Source of the DNA: DASRHY01 sp046765875
Lineage (GTDB): Bacteria; Actinomycetota; Actinomycetes; Propionibacteriales; Kribbellaceae
Length of the DNA: 16,671 bases
NCBI GenBank assembly: GCA_046765875.1
Contig: JBKPSJ010000299.1
Coordinates: 1 to 16,671, forward strand
Direction of reading: 5' to 3'
This document shows positions 7,197 through 13,710 of the stretch, in pieces. Position 1 is the stretch's first letter, and each line of letters starts with the position of its first letter. A program made the position numbers and the translations under genes. The notes under the pieces are model-generated. The model was not told where the DNA came from and searched no databases. It was given only the letters and a program-made list of their open reading frames with translations.

Positions 7197-7685
7197 GTGC
7201 AGATCAGAGACGCGACAGCCGAGGACTGGCCGGCGATCTGGCCGATCGTGCGCGAGGTGGTCCGGGCCGGCGAGACGTACGCGTACGACGTCGACATGAC
7301 CGAGGACCAGGCCCGCGCCATCTGGATGCTCAAGCCACCGGGTCGTACGGTCATCGCCACCGACGACGACGGCACCGTGCTCGGCACCGCGAAGATGAAC
7401 CCCAACTTCGGCGGCAACGGCTCGCATGTGTCCAGCGCGAGCTTCATGGTCGGATCGCAGTATGGCGGCCGCGGCGTCGGTCGCGCACTCGGTGAGCACG
7501 TGCTGGCGTGGGCCCGCGACAGCGGCTACCGGTCGATGCAGTTCAACGCGGTCGTCGAGTCGAACACCCGCGCGGTCGCGTTGTGGAAGGCACTCGGCTT
7601 CGAGGTGATCGGTACCGTGCCGGAGGCGTTCCACCACCCGGCCAAGGGGTACGTCGGGTTGCACATCATGTACCAGCGCCTCTGA
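7197..7685 (+). CDS. GNAT-family N-acetyltransferase
   Basis: A 162-residue GNAT fold that would transfer an acetyl group from acetyl-CoA to an amine. MQIRDATAEDWPAIW is the usual first strand and helix. The acetyl-CoA loop is QYGGRGVG (residues 88-95, Q-x-x-G-x-G). FNAVVESNTRAVALWKALGFEVIGTVPEAF is the typical C-terminal part (NTRAVALWKALGF as landmark). The acceptor is unknown. The start is GTG at 7197, with no strong ribosome binding site; a GATGCT 6 nt before it resembles the -10 hexamers of other genes here. The last 20 nt overlap, tail to tail, the end of the DUF6297 gene. Confidence 0.9.
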   Translation: MQIRDATAEDWPAIWPIVREVVRAGETYAYDVDMTEDQARAIWMLKPPGRTVIATDDDGTVLGTAKMNPNFGGNGSHVSSASFMVGSQYGGRGVGRALGEHVLAWARDSGYRSMQFNAVVESNTRAVALWKALGFEVIGTVPEAFHHPAKGYVGLHIMYQRL

Positions 7686-9144
7686 CCCACAGCACCAGCG
7701 CCAGTACGGCGACAGCCGCGGCGAGGGCGAGCGACGCGGGCGCGTTGAGGAGTGCGGGGAGCAACGCGACGACGATGACGTCGAGCCCGCGCAGCGGCTG
7801 CGCCATCAGCCCCGGCGGTACGGCACCGGCCGGCGTCGCCAGCAGCGGCCCGTCGTACGAAGGGCGCGGCGCCGAGCCATGACGTACCACCCCTGCCGTG
7901 ACCGCGGCGGCGACGATGCCGGCCTGGGTCAGACCGCGAACGAGGTCCGACTCGGAAACGAAGGCCGGAATCGCCACCGCACACCAGAGCACGGCGAATA
8001 CGCCGGGCACCACGGCGTATGTGATCTTGATCCCGCGCGGCGACAGCGGAAGCGTGCGACTGAGTCCGGGCGAGCGGCTGACTGTGCGCAAGCCTTCGAC
8101 GAGCGGGCGGGTCGCGAGCAGGCACGCGACGGCGGCGGTCAGCAGGACCAGATCGGTGCTGCTACTTCCGGCCGCGGCGTACGGGAGGATCAGCAGCGCG
8201 GCACCGAACACGAGGCGGCGCGGCCGGCGCAGCACCCGCCGGACCTCGCGTTGCACGATCGCCGCGGCACCGACGAGCGCGCCGGAGCCGAACCGTACCC
8301 GGCTGACCGATCGCCACCGGCGGGTCGCCACCACGTCGGCGAGCAGCCCGACGTCCAGCGATGCGGCCGCACCGGCGAGCCCGGCCACGAGATCGCCACC
8401 GGCCACCACCCGCGCCACCCCGAGCCACCGCAACACCCGCGCCCCGGCCACGACCAGCACGAGCGCGCCGAGCGCCGCCGCGAGATCAGGCCAGAGCAAG
8501 TGTCCGTCGAGGGAGGGAGACTCCGCCCGCGCACCAGCCTCGCTTGCCCTGCGACCAAGGAGCAGGATCAGTACGCCGGCCAACACGAGCAGGACATCGG
8601 CGAACCTCAGCATCCACTTGGCACGACGGTCGTCCACCTGGCCGATGACCGCGGCACCGGCGACGATCCACAGCACGGCGACAAGGAACAGCAGGCCGAA
8701 TCCGATGGATCCCAACGACCACAGGCCCGGCAGCGCCATCCCGACCACGGCACCGATGACAGCCACGGCGACGCCGCCGCCCAGGACCGCGAGGTACGCC
8801 GGCCACAACAGCCCCGCCCGGTCCACCGGACTCGTCAGCAGCCAGAAGCCGCTCGCATTCGACGCCACCACCGGCCCGATCGCCAGCATCACCCGCAGGG
8901 CAGTTGCCACGAGCAACAACAGCAGGATCGGCCACAGCCGCCGGGCTATGACGTCACAGCCGCCAGAACCGCACGACGCCACCTGCAGGTTGAGGCGCCG
9001 TGCCGCGCTGCCGGCCATCGCACCGACCAGCACGACGGCGAACACCCACACGTACGCGTCCTCGAGCTGGCGCCAGATCGTGCGGTCGGCGTGTGTCCGC
9101 CGCGACCGCCGCATCAGCCTGCGCAGCTCGCGGGCCGTGCTCAT
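7666..9144 (-). CDS. DUF6297-type multi-pass membrane protein (ABC transporter permease-like)
   Basis: The 492-residue protein begins with a basic cytosolic stretch (ARELRRLMRRSRRTHADR). Roughly ten or more hydrophobic segments follow (for example VWVFAVVLVGAMAGSA, LWPILLLLLVATALRVMLAI, LAVLGGGVAVAVIGAVVGMAL and the last LALAAAVAVLALVLWV). A VASCGSGGCD loop with two close Cys lies between the first two segments. I recognise the actinobacterial DUF6297 family, normally encoded just after a short ABC ATPase as here, so it probably forms the membrane part of that exporter; the substrate is unknown. Its start is the third of three tandem ATG codons, with no clear Shine-Dalgarno, so translation likely depends on re-initiation from upstream. 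It overlaps the convergent GNAT gene by 20 nt. Confidence 0.85.
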   Translation of the reverse strand: MSTARELRRLMRRSRRTHADRTIWRQLEDAYVWVFAVVLVGAMAGSAARRLNLQVASCGSGGCDVIARRLWPILLLLLVATALRVMLAIGPVVASNASGFWLLTSPVDRAGLLWPAYLAVLGGGVAVAVIGAVVGMALPGLWSLGSIGFGLLFLVAVLWIVAGAAVIGQVDDRRAKWMLRFADVLLVLAGVLILLLGRRASEAGARAESPSLDGHLLWPDLAAALGALVLVVAGARVLRWLGVARVVAGGDLVAGLAGAAASLDVGLLADVVATRRWRSVSRVRFGSGALVGAAAIVQREVRRVLRRPRRLVFGAALLILPYAAAGSSSTDLVLLTAAVACLLATRPLVEGLRTVSRSPGLSRTLPLSPRGIKITYAVVPGVFAVLWCAVAIPAFVSESDLVRGLTQAGIVAAAVTAGVVRHGSAPRPSYDGPLLATPAGAVPPGLMAQPLRGLDVIVVALLPALLNAPASLALAAAVAVLALVLWVRGAGT

Positions 9145-9173
9145 TTGGCCATGCTCATTGCGCCGTGCTCATT
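9132..9173 (-). repeat. Three tandem 14-bp copies of a start region: chained ATGA overlaps with two mini-ORFs
   Basis: Read on the minus strand, AATGAGCACGGCGC, AATGAGCATGGCCA and AATGAGCACGGCCC follow one another without gap (9173-9160, 9159-9146, 9145-9132). Each holds an ATG, at 9172, 9158 and 9144. The first ATG overlaps the stop of the ABC ATPase gene. It opens MSTAQ-stop, whose TGA overlaps the second ATG. The second opens MSMAK-stop, whose TGA overlaps the third ATG, the start of the DUF6297 gene. Because 14 is not a multiple of 3, each copy is in a new frame. Confidence 0.9.
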
Positions 9174-9786
9174 GGAAGGCCAGGATCTCGTCCGCCACCG
9201 CCTCGACCAGGTCGTCGTCGTGGCTGGCCAGCAGGACCGCCGTACCGGACTGCTTCTCGGCGACGAGCTTCGCGGCCAGCCACTCCAACCCGGCGGTGTC
9301 CAGCCGCTGCTCCGGCTCGTCGAGGACCAGCAAACGCCGGGGCCGTACGAACACGGTCGCGAGCGCCAGCCGACGGCGCTGGCCGGACGACAACGAGCCG
9401 GGCAACTGGTCCGCGGCACCGGCCAGCCCGACCTCGTCGAGCAGGGCCGCGACCAGACCGGCCGGCTGCCGGTTGCCGTGCGCCCGGGCCAGCAGGTCGA
9501 GGTGCTCGGCGACGCTCAGGTCGGCGAAGAAGTCCAGGTCGTCGAGCAGCGCTGCGACCGCGCGGCGCTGGTCCGCAGACCGTTCGTCGACGAGCGCGCC
9601 TGCCAGTACGACCCGGCCGCCGGTCGGCACCACCGCGCCGACGACACAGCGCAGCACCGTCGTCTTGCCCGACCCGTTCGGACCGACCAACGCGACCGCC
9701 TCGCCGGCACCGATCTGGAACGACAGGCCGTCGATCACCCGCCGACCGGCGTACTCGTGGACCAGGCCGGTGACCGCCAGCGTCAT
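9169..9786 (-). CDS. ABC transporter ATP-binding protein
   Basis: A 205-residue nucleotide-binding domain with every motif: Walker A GPNGSGKT (35-42), signature LSSGQ (132-136), Walker B LLVLDE (152-157) and switch His in ASHDD (H189). The size is that of the compact, single-domain ATPases that pair with separate membrane proteins. Its partner is almost certainly the DUF6297 protein encoded next. The ATG overlaps the O-methyltransferase stop by 4 nt (ATGA), and its own TGA overlaps the first of the tandem ATG copies, so the operon is translationally coupled throughout. A substrate cannot be deduced from the sequence. Confidence 0.95.
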   Translation of the reverse strand: MTLAVTGLVHEYAGRRVIDGLSFQIGAGEAVALVGPNGSGKTTVLRCVVGAVVPTGGRVVLAGALVDERSADQRRAVAALLDDLDFFADLSVAEHLDLLARAHGNRQPAGLVAALLDEVGLAGAADQLPGSLSSGQRRRLALATVFVRPRRLLVLDEPEQRLDTAGLEWLAAKLVAEKQSGTAVLLASHDDDLVEAVADEILAFQ

Positions 9787-10424
9787 CGCTTGCGGATCAG
9801 GGTCAGCCCGTCGCCGATCGGGATGATCACCACGTCCACCCGGTCGTCTCCGGCGACGTGATCGTTGAACGCCTTCACCGGCGGTACGCGCTCGGGCTCG
9901 CCCACCACCCGGCCGTCGGCCAGCGTGTTGTCGGCCAGCAGGATGCCGCCCGGCCGCAGCCGCGGCAGCAGCTGGTCGTAGTAGTCGACGTACCCGTCCT
10001 TGTCGGCGTCCAGGAACACCAGGTCGACTTCGTGGTCGATCTCGCGCACCAGCTTGTGGCCGTCACCGATCCGCAGGTCGATCCGGTCCGCGACACCGGC
10101 CTCGGCCCAGTACTTCCGGCCGATCGAGGTCCACTCCTCGCTCGCGTCCAGGCAGATCAGCCGGCCGCCGTCGGCCAGGCCGCGCGAGATCGCCAGCGCG
10201 GAGAAGCCGGTGAAGGTGCCGATCTCGACCGCCTCGCGGGCACCGCTGAGCCGGGTCAGGATGGTGAGCAGCACGGACTGTGACGGCGAGGTGAGCATCT
10301 CCGACACACCGCCGAGCTGCTCGGTCTCGGCGCGTAGCCGCCGGGCCACGTCGTCGAGCTGGCTGCTGTGGCCGACCATGTACTCGTGCAGGTCGGCACC
10401 GATCGCCTCGATCTGCTCCCCCAC
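9783..10424 (-). CDS. Class I SAM-dependent O-methyltransferase
   Basis: A 213-residue methyltransferase of the caffeoyl-CoA/catechol O-methyltransferase type (Methyltransf_3). The SAM-binding motif I is VEIGTFTGFSAL (66-77), LICLDASEEW contains the acidic residue that would bind the ribose, and FLDADKDGY (137-145) and LLADN (162-166) carry the metal-binding Asp/Asn residues. It would methylate a catechol-like hydroxyl in a Mg2+-dependent way, acceptor unknown; most actinomycetes have a close copy near primary-metabolism genes. The start is GTG at 10424 with a strong AGGAGG 7 nt upstream. It is first in the operon with the ABC ATPase (ATGA overlap). Confidence 0.93.
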   Translation of the reverse strand: MGEQIEAIGADLHEYMVGHSSQLDDVARRLRAETEQLGGVSEMLTSPSQSVLLTILTRLSGAREAVEIGTFTGFSALAISRGLADGGRLICLDASEEWTSIGRKYWAEAGVADRIDLRIGDGHKLVREIDHEVDLVFLDADKDGYVDYYDQLLPRLRPGGILLADNTLADGRVVGEPERVPPVKAFNDHVAGDDRVDVVIIPIGDGLTLIRKR

Positions 10425-10559
10425 CGGGGACCTCCTCGCCGTCGTCGGATCTGACCCGTCCTTTGTACATGGCGACGCCGGTCACCATGGGTAAGGGTTG
10501 TTAGTCTCTTCTGTCCGCTCTCATCATGGCGTCAAAGAAGGCGCCGGGCTGGAGAATCC

Positions 10560-11540
10560 ATGAACATCGCCGTCGCGGGGTCGATCGCGACCGACATCCT
10601 GATGACCTTCCCGGGCAGATTCCGCGAGCAGTTCGTCGACGAGCAGATGCACAAGGTGTCGCTGTCGTTCCTGGTCGACGAGCTGGTCGTACACCGCGGC
10701 GGCGTTGCGGCGAACATCTGCTACGGCATGTCCCAGCTCGGCCGCCGCTCGATCCTCGTCGGCTCGGTCGGCCAGGACTTCGGTGATTACCGCGCCGCGC
10801 TCGACGCAGCCGGCGTCGACACCTCGTACGTCCGGGTCTGCGACAACCTCCACACGGCCCGGTTCACCTGTACGACCGACCAGGACGCGAACCAGATCGC
10901 CTCGTTCTACAGCGGCGCGATGGCGCAGGCCCGCGAGATCGACCTCGCCACCATCCACGCGGCGACCGGCGGCATCGACCTGGTGCTGATCGGGCCGGAC
11001 GACCCGGACGCGATGCTGCGCCACACGGAGGTTGCCCGCAGCAACGACATCCCGTTCGTGGCGGACCCGTCGCAGCAGCTCGCCCGGATGGAGGGCGAGC
11101 AGATCCGCCGGCTGGTCGACGGTGCGGCGTACCTGCTGAGCAACGACTACGAGTCGGGCCTGCTGTCGCAGAAGACCGGCTGGCGCCCGGACGAGGTACT
11201 GGACCGCATCGACGTACGGGTCACCACGCACGGCGGCGACGGTGTCGTGATCGAGTCGCGCGACGACGGCGTGCTGGCCAAGGTGCCGGCGGTACCGACC
11301 CAGTCGATCGCGGACCCGACCGGCGTCGGCGACGCGTTCCGCTCGGGCTACCTGACCGGCCGGGCTTCGGGTGCGGACCACGAGCTGTCGGCGCAGATCG
11401 GCTGTACTCTGGCGACCACCGTGCTGGAGACGGTCGGCACCCAGGAGTACACGCTCGACCGCGAGGCCTTCTACGCCCGGCTCGGCTCGGTCTACGGCAC
11501 CGAGGCCGCCGAGGCCGCCGCCACCGCCCTCGCCGGCTAG
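10560..11540 (+). CDS. adoK: Adenosine kinase, PfkB/ribokinase family
   Basis: The 326-residue protein strongly resembles the mycobacterial adenosine kinase (Rv2202c type), not the eukaryotic one. Matches include IAVAGSIATDILMTFPGRF, HKVSLSFLVDELVVHRGGVA, HTARFTCTTDQD, QIASFYSGAM, VADPSQQLAR and GAAYLLSNDYE. The PfkB signature DPTGVGDAF (252-260) contains catalytic D258. It would phosphorylate adenosine to AMP in purine salvage; a broader sugar-kinase activity cannot be excluded from sequence. GGAG 5 nt before the ATG is the ribosome binding site. Its TAG stop shares a CTAG with the stop of the convergent DinB gene. The neighbours do not suggest an operon. Confidence 0.93.
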   Translation: MNIAVAGSIATDILMTFPGRFREQFVDEQMHKVSLSFLVDELVVHRGGVAANICYGMSQLGRRSILVGSVGQDFGDYRAALDAAGVDTSYVRVCDNLHTARFTCTTDQDANQIASFYSGAMAQAREIDLATIHAATGGIDLVLIGPDDPDAMLRHTEVARSNDIPFVADPSQQLARMEGEQIRRLVDGAAYLLSNDYESGLLSQKTGWRPDEVLDRIDVRVTTHGGDGVVIESRDDGVLAKVPAVPTQSIADPTGVGDAFRSGYLTGRASGADHELSAQIGCTLATTVLETVGTQEYTLDREAFYARLGSVYGTEAAEAAATALAG

Positions 11541-12058
11541 CCCTCCTCGCCGACGGCGCCGTCGGTCAGCTCGCGCACGATGTCGAGGTGACCGGCATGC
11601 CGGGCGTACTCCTGCAGGACGTGCGTCAGGATCCATGACAGCGCGGGCGGTTCCCGGTCTCCGGTGAACCGCCCGCCGGTCGCGCCCCGGTCGGTCAGCG
11701 CGGCGCCCGTGACGATCTCCCGGGTACGCCGCCCACCCTCGCGCAACCGATCGACGAGCCCGGCCACCGACTCGTCGGGCTCGACCCGCCAGCGCCCGTC
11801 CGGCCCGTCGTCACCCCACGGGTCCGGCACCTGCTCGGCGGTGAATCCCCACCGCAGCCAGCGCCGTTCCATGTAAACCAGATGCTTGAGCAGTTCGATC
11901 GGTGACCACCCGGACGGCAACCGGCTGCCACGCAGGTCGGCCTGGCTCATCCCGTTCAGCTTGGCCACGACCACGTCCCGGTAGAAGTCCAGCTGACCCA
12001 GCATCACCTCGGCCGGATCGACGACGTCCCAGTCCGGCCGCTTCGGCGTCTCAGGCAT
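11537..12058 (-). CDS. DinB-family protein (DUF664 type)
   Basis: A 173-residue four-helix-bundle protein. The likely metal site is a His triad: H59 in LLKHLVYMERRWLRW, then H146 and H154/H157 in THVLQEYARHAGHLDIVRE. The SGWSPIELLKHL and THVLQEYARHAGHLD landmarks are characteristic of the DUF664 branch of DinB/YfiT proteins, common in actinomycetes. Relatives include thiol-dependent enzymes that use mycothiol or bacillithiol, so a thiol S-transferase role is possible but not shown. I chose ATG-12058 over 12175: the fold begins there, and a TAGCCT sits 7 nt upstream. The stop codon overlaps that of adoK. Confidence 0.9.
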   Translation of the reverse strand: MPETPKRPDWDVVDPAEVMLGQLDFYRDVVVAKLNGMSQADLRGSRLPSGWSPIELLKHLVYMERRWLRWGFTAEQVPDPWGDDGPDGRWRVEPDESVAGLVDRLREGGRRTREIVTGAALTDRGATGGRFTGDREPPALSWILTHVLQEYARHAGHLDIVRELTDGAVGEEG

Positions 12059-12065
12059 GCGCCTG

Positions 12066-12071
12066 AGGCTA
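12066..12071 (-). promoter_or_regulatory. -10-like TAGCCT, 7 nt before ATG (possible leaderless start)
   Basis: On the minus strand TAGCCT fits TANNNT and is 7 nt before the DinB gene ATG at 12058. No Shine-Dalgarno sequence lies between them and no convincing -35 box is seen. Confidence 0.4.
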
Positions 12072-12364
12072 CAACCGCGCGATCGACGCAGAGCCGGGTC
12101 CTTGGGCGCTGACCGGCTGGGATTGTCAAGGCGGCTCGCCGATCGACCGGATATCGGTTGCCAGTCGAAACACACCGCGCGGGGTCTAGTCGGCCGGATG
12201 ACCCGGCCCTACTGTGGCGCTTGACAGTGTTGCTACGGCCAGTCCTTCCCCGATGACGAGCCGCGTCACCACACGGGCCCCACGGCAACAATTCGACGCA
12301 CCGTACGGGGAAGGGCGATGACAACTCGACAGCGGCAACAGGCGTACTCCGGAGGGCTGCGCAG
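12072..12364 (+). other. Intergenic region without a gene; weak inverted repeats
   Basis: I find no convincing gene here. It holds a 6-bp hairpin GGCCGG/CCGGCC (12192-12208), a TTGACA at 12221-12226 that could be a -35 box but has no TANNNT at 17-18 nt, and an 8-bp inverted pair CCTTCCCC (12244-12251) / GGGGAAGG (12307-12314) 55 nt apart. CGATGAC follows both arms. GGAGG at about 12352 is the ribosome binding site for the next gene. Confidence 0.4.
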
Positions 12365-12619
12365 GTGAAGCCGCAGACTTTCGAACTGGTTCGCTTCCAC
12401 GATGTGAGTGGTGTCTCGGGCACCGGCGCCGTCGCCGAAGGCTGTGTGTTCACCGACGGATCGGTCGCGCTGCGCTGGCACGGGCCGAATCCGTCGACCG
12501 CCATCTGGCCGAACCTGGACTCGATCCTCGCCGTCCACGGCCATTGCGGCGCGACGGTGGTGCGGTGGCTCGACGTCTCGGAGGCGGCCTCTCGCATGCC
12601 GATGGTGGCAACCGCCTGA
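12365..12619 (+). CDS. Small conserved protein of unknown function
   Basis: An 84-residue protein with GTG start. GGAGG 9 nt upstream is a reasonable ribosome binding site. The core DVSGVSGTGAVAEG...FTDGSVALRW followed by PSTAIWPNLDSILAVHGH and TVVRWLD is a pattern I recall from many short actinobacterial hypothetical proteins (with SGVSGTGVVAEG, GTVxLRW, VHGHxGxTxVVWL). It looks like a small beta-rich fold. No catalytic motif, signal peptide or membrane segment is seen. It lies 41 nt before the YbaK-type gene, which has its own -10-like hexamer, so the two may be separate units. Confidence 0.7.
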   Translation: MKPQTFELVRFHDVSGVSGTGAVAEGCVFTDGSVALRWHGPNPSTAIWPNLDSILAVHGHCGATVVRWLDVSEAASRMPMVATA

Positions 12620-12648
12620 CGGTCGTCGGTGTGCGTGACCGGGAGCGC

Positions 12649-12654
12649 TACCCT
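12649..12654 (+). promoter_or_regulatory. -10-like TACCCT, 6 nt before ATG (possible leaderless start)
   Basis: TACCCT fits TANNNT and lies 6 nt before the ATG at 12661, with no ribosome binding site between. A -35 box at the usual distance is not apparent. Confidence 0.4.
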
Positions 12655-12660
12655 CGCGGC

Positions 12661-13152
12661 ATGGCGAAGTCCCGGCAGACCGCCCCCGGCACCCCGGCGA
12701 CCGTCGCATTGACCAGGGCTGGTGTCGTGTACGCCGTCCGCGCGTACGAGCACGACCCCGCGGCGGACTCGTACGGGCTGGAGGCGGCCGAGGCGCTCGG
12801 TGTCGAGCCGGAACGGGTGTTCAAGACCCTGCTGGTCGACACCGGGACCGGGCTGGCCGTCGGCGTCGTCCCCGTCGACCGGCAACTCGACCTGAAGGCG
12901 ATCGCCAGCGCGCTCGGGGTCAAGAAGGTCGCGATGGCGCGGCCGCCCGACGCCGAACGCAGCAGCGGATACGTCGTGGGTGGGATCAGCCCGGTCGGCC
13001 AAAAACGCCCGCTGCCGACCGTGATCGACTCGTCGGCGACCGGCCACGCCACGATCCTGGTATCCGGCGGGCGCCGCGGCCTCGACATCGAACTCTCCCC
13101 AGCCGATCTGGCCAAGGTCACCAAAGCCACCACCGCCCCTATCGCCCGCTGA
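12661..13152 (+). CDS. ybaK: YbaK/EbsC-type Cys-tRNA(Pro) deacylase
   Basis: A 163-residue single-domain aminoacyl-tRNA editing protein that hydrolyses mischarged Cys-tRNA(Pro). TPATVALTRAGVVYAVRAYEHD (TPATVALTRAGV as landmark) is the family opening. RVFKTLLVD contains the conserved Lys (K55), GYVVGGISPVGQKRPLPTVID is the signature loop region (about 103-123) and ILVSGGRRGLDIELSP closes the fold. Length is normal for YbaK. The frame is open upstream to 12544, but ATG-12661 begins the fold and has a TACCCT 6 nt before it. Its TGA stop is part of the first degenerate repeat core of the array that follows. Confidence 0.93.
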   Translation: MAKSRQTAPGTPATVALTRAGVVYAVRAYEHDPAADSYGLEAAEALGVEPERVFKTLLVDTGTGLAVGVVPVDRQLDLKAIASALGVKKVAMARPPDAERSSGYVVGGISPVGQKRPLPTVIDSSATGHATILVSGGRRGLDIELSPADLAKVTKATTAPIAR

Positions 13153-13265
13153 ACTCCTCCGCCCCACCAAACCTCGCGCCGCGTTGAACACCCTGCGGCA
13201 GCGCTGAACACCTCACTTGACGAACTGCTGCGGCGTTGAACACCCACTGAAGGGGCTGCAGCGGC

Positions 13266-13353
13266 GTTGAACAAGCTGTGCCGGCGCTGAACAAGCTGTG
13301 CCGGCGCTGAACAAGCTGTGCCGGCGCTGAACAAGCTGTGCCGGCACTGAACA
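13266..13353 (+). repeat. Perfect 20-bp tandem block within the array
   Basis: Units start at 13266, 13286, 13306, 13326 and 13346. The three middle units are identical (GCTGAACAAGCTGTGCCGGC), the first differs by one base and the last is degenerate. A 20-bp period is not a multiple of three, so it does not encode a repeated peptide. The identical copies suggest recent slippage or unequal exchange. Confidence 0.95.
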
Positions 13354-13374
13354 ACTCATGCCTTGTTCAGCGCC
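13343..13374. repeat. Inverted junction 1 of the array (hairpin)
   Basis: GGC-A-CTGAACAA (13343-13354) faces TTGTTCAG-C-GCC (13363-13374) across the 8-nt loop CTCATGCC. The stem is 8 bp plus 3 bp around one mismatch. It has no T-tract on either strand, so it is only a candidate two-way terminator for the convergent genes. Confidence 0.6.
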
Positions 13375-13567
13375 ACCACAGGTTGTTCAACGTCCCCCGC
13401 GTTCACCGACACCACAAGTTGTTCAAGGTCTCGCGCGGCGAGCACCGACACCACATCCTGTTCAGCACCCCGCGACAGCCCGCGGAGGATGGCAAACAAC
13501 CCGGGCCGACGGTGAACGGCGCATGGGCGACACAACCTGTGGTGGCGCTGAACAAGTTGTGGGGTCG

Positions 13568-13591
13568 TTGAACAAGGCGTGCCGTGTTCAA
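13568..13591. repeat. Inverted junction 2 of the array (hairpin)
   Basis: TTGAACA (13568-13574) faces TGTTCAA (13585-13591). GGC and GCC in between could extend the stem across an A/G mismatch, but would leave only a 2-nt loop, so the inner pairs are doubtful. This is the second place where plus-oriented copies meet minus-oriented ones. Confidence 0.55.
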
Positions 13592-13710
13592 TGCCACCAC
13601 AGCTTGTTCAACGCGTACACCGGCACCACAAGTTGTTGTTCAACGACCCACAGCTTGTTCAACGTCCTCCCCAGCACCGTACATGCGAGACCGCGGCACG
13701 GTGCCGCTGT

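Noticed and set aside
7879..9861. Very long plus-strand open frames (over 640 codons) opposite the DUF6297 and ABC genes
   Set aside because: They are rich in Arg, Pro, Gln and His and lack any domain, while the minus strand has clear membrane and ATPase motifs. Such shadows are usual in GC-rich DNA.
10063..10488. Minus-strand frame with an earlier ATG over the O-methyltransferase start
   Set aside because: It is out of frame with the methyltransferase; AGGAGG points to GTG-10424 and the alternative translation is Arg-rich and featureless.
13266..13353. Plasmid-type iterons marking a replication origin
   Set aside because: Direct 20-bp repeats look similar, but there is no rep gene or AT-rich unwinding region and the flanking genes are housekeeping-type. 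A protein-binding array remains possible.
12648..13354. Minus-strand frames reading repeated LVQRRHSLF/SAGTACS peptides, and plus-strand frames at 13338-13813 reading QRHHRLFN-type repeats
   Set aside because: They are translations of the 20-bp DNA repeat. The period is not a multiple of three, so the peptide is not kept in phase, and both strands and several frames give similar text.
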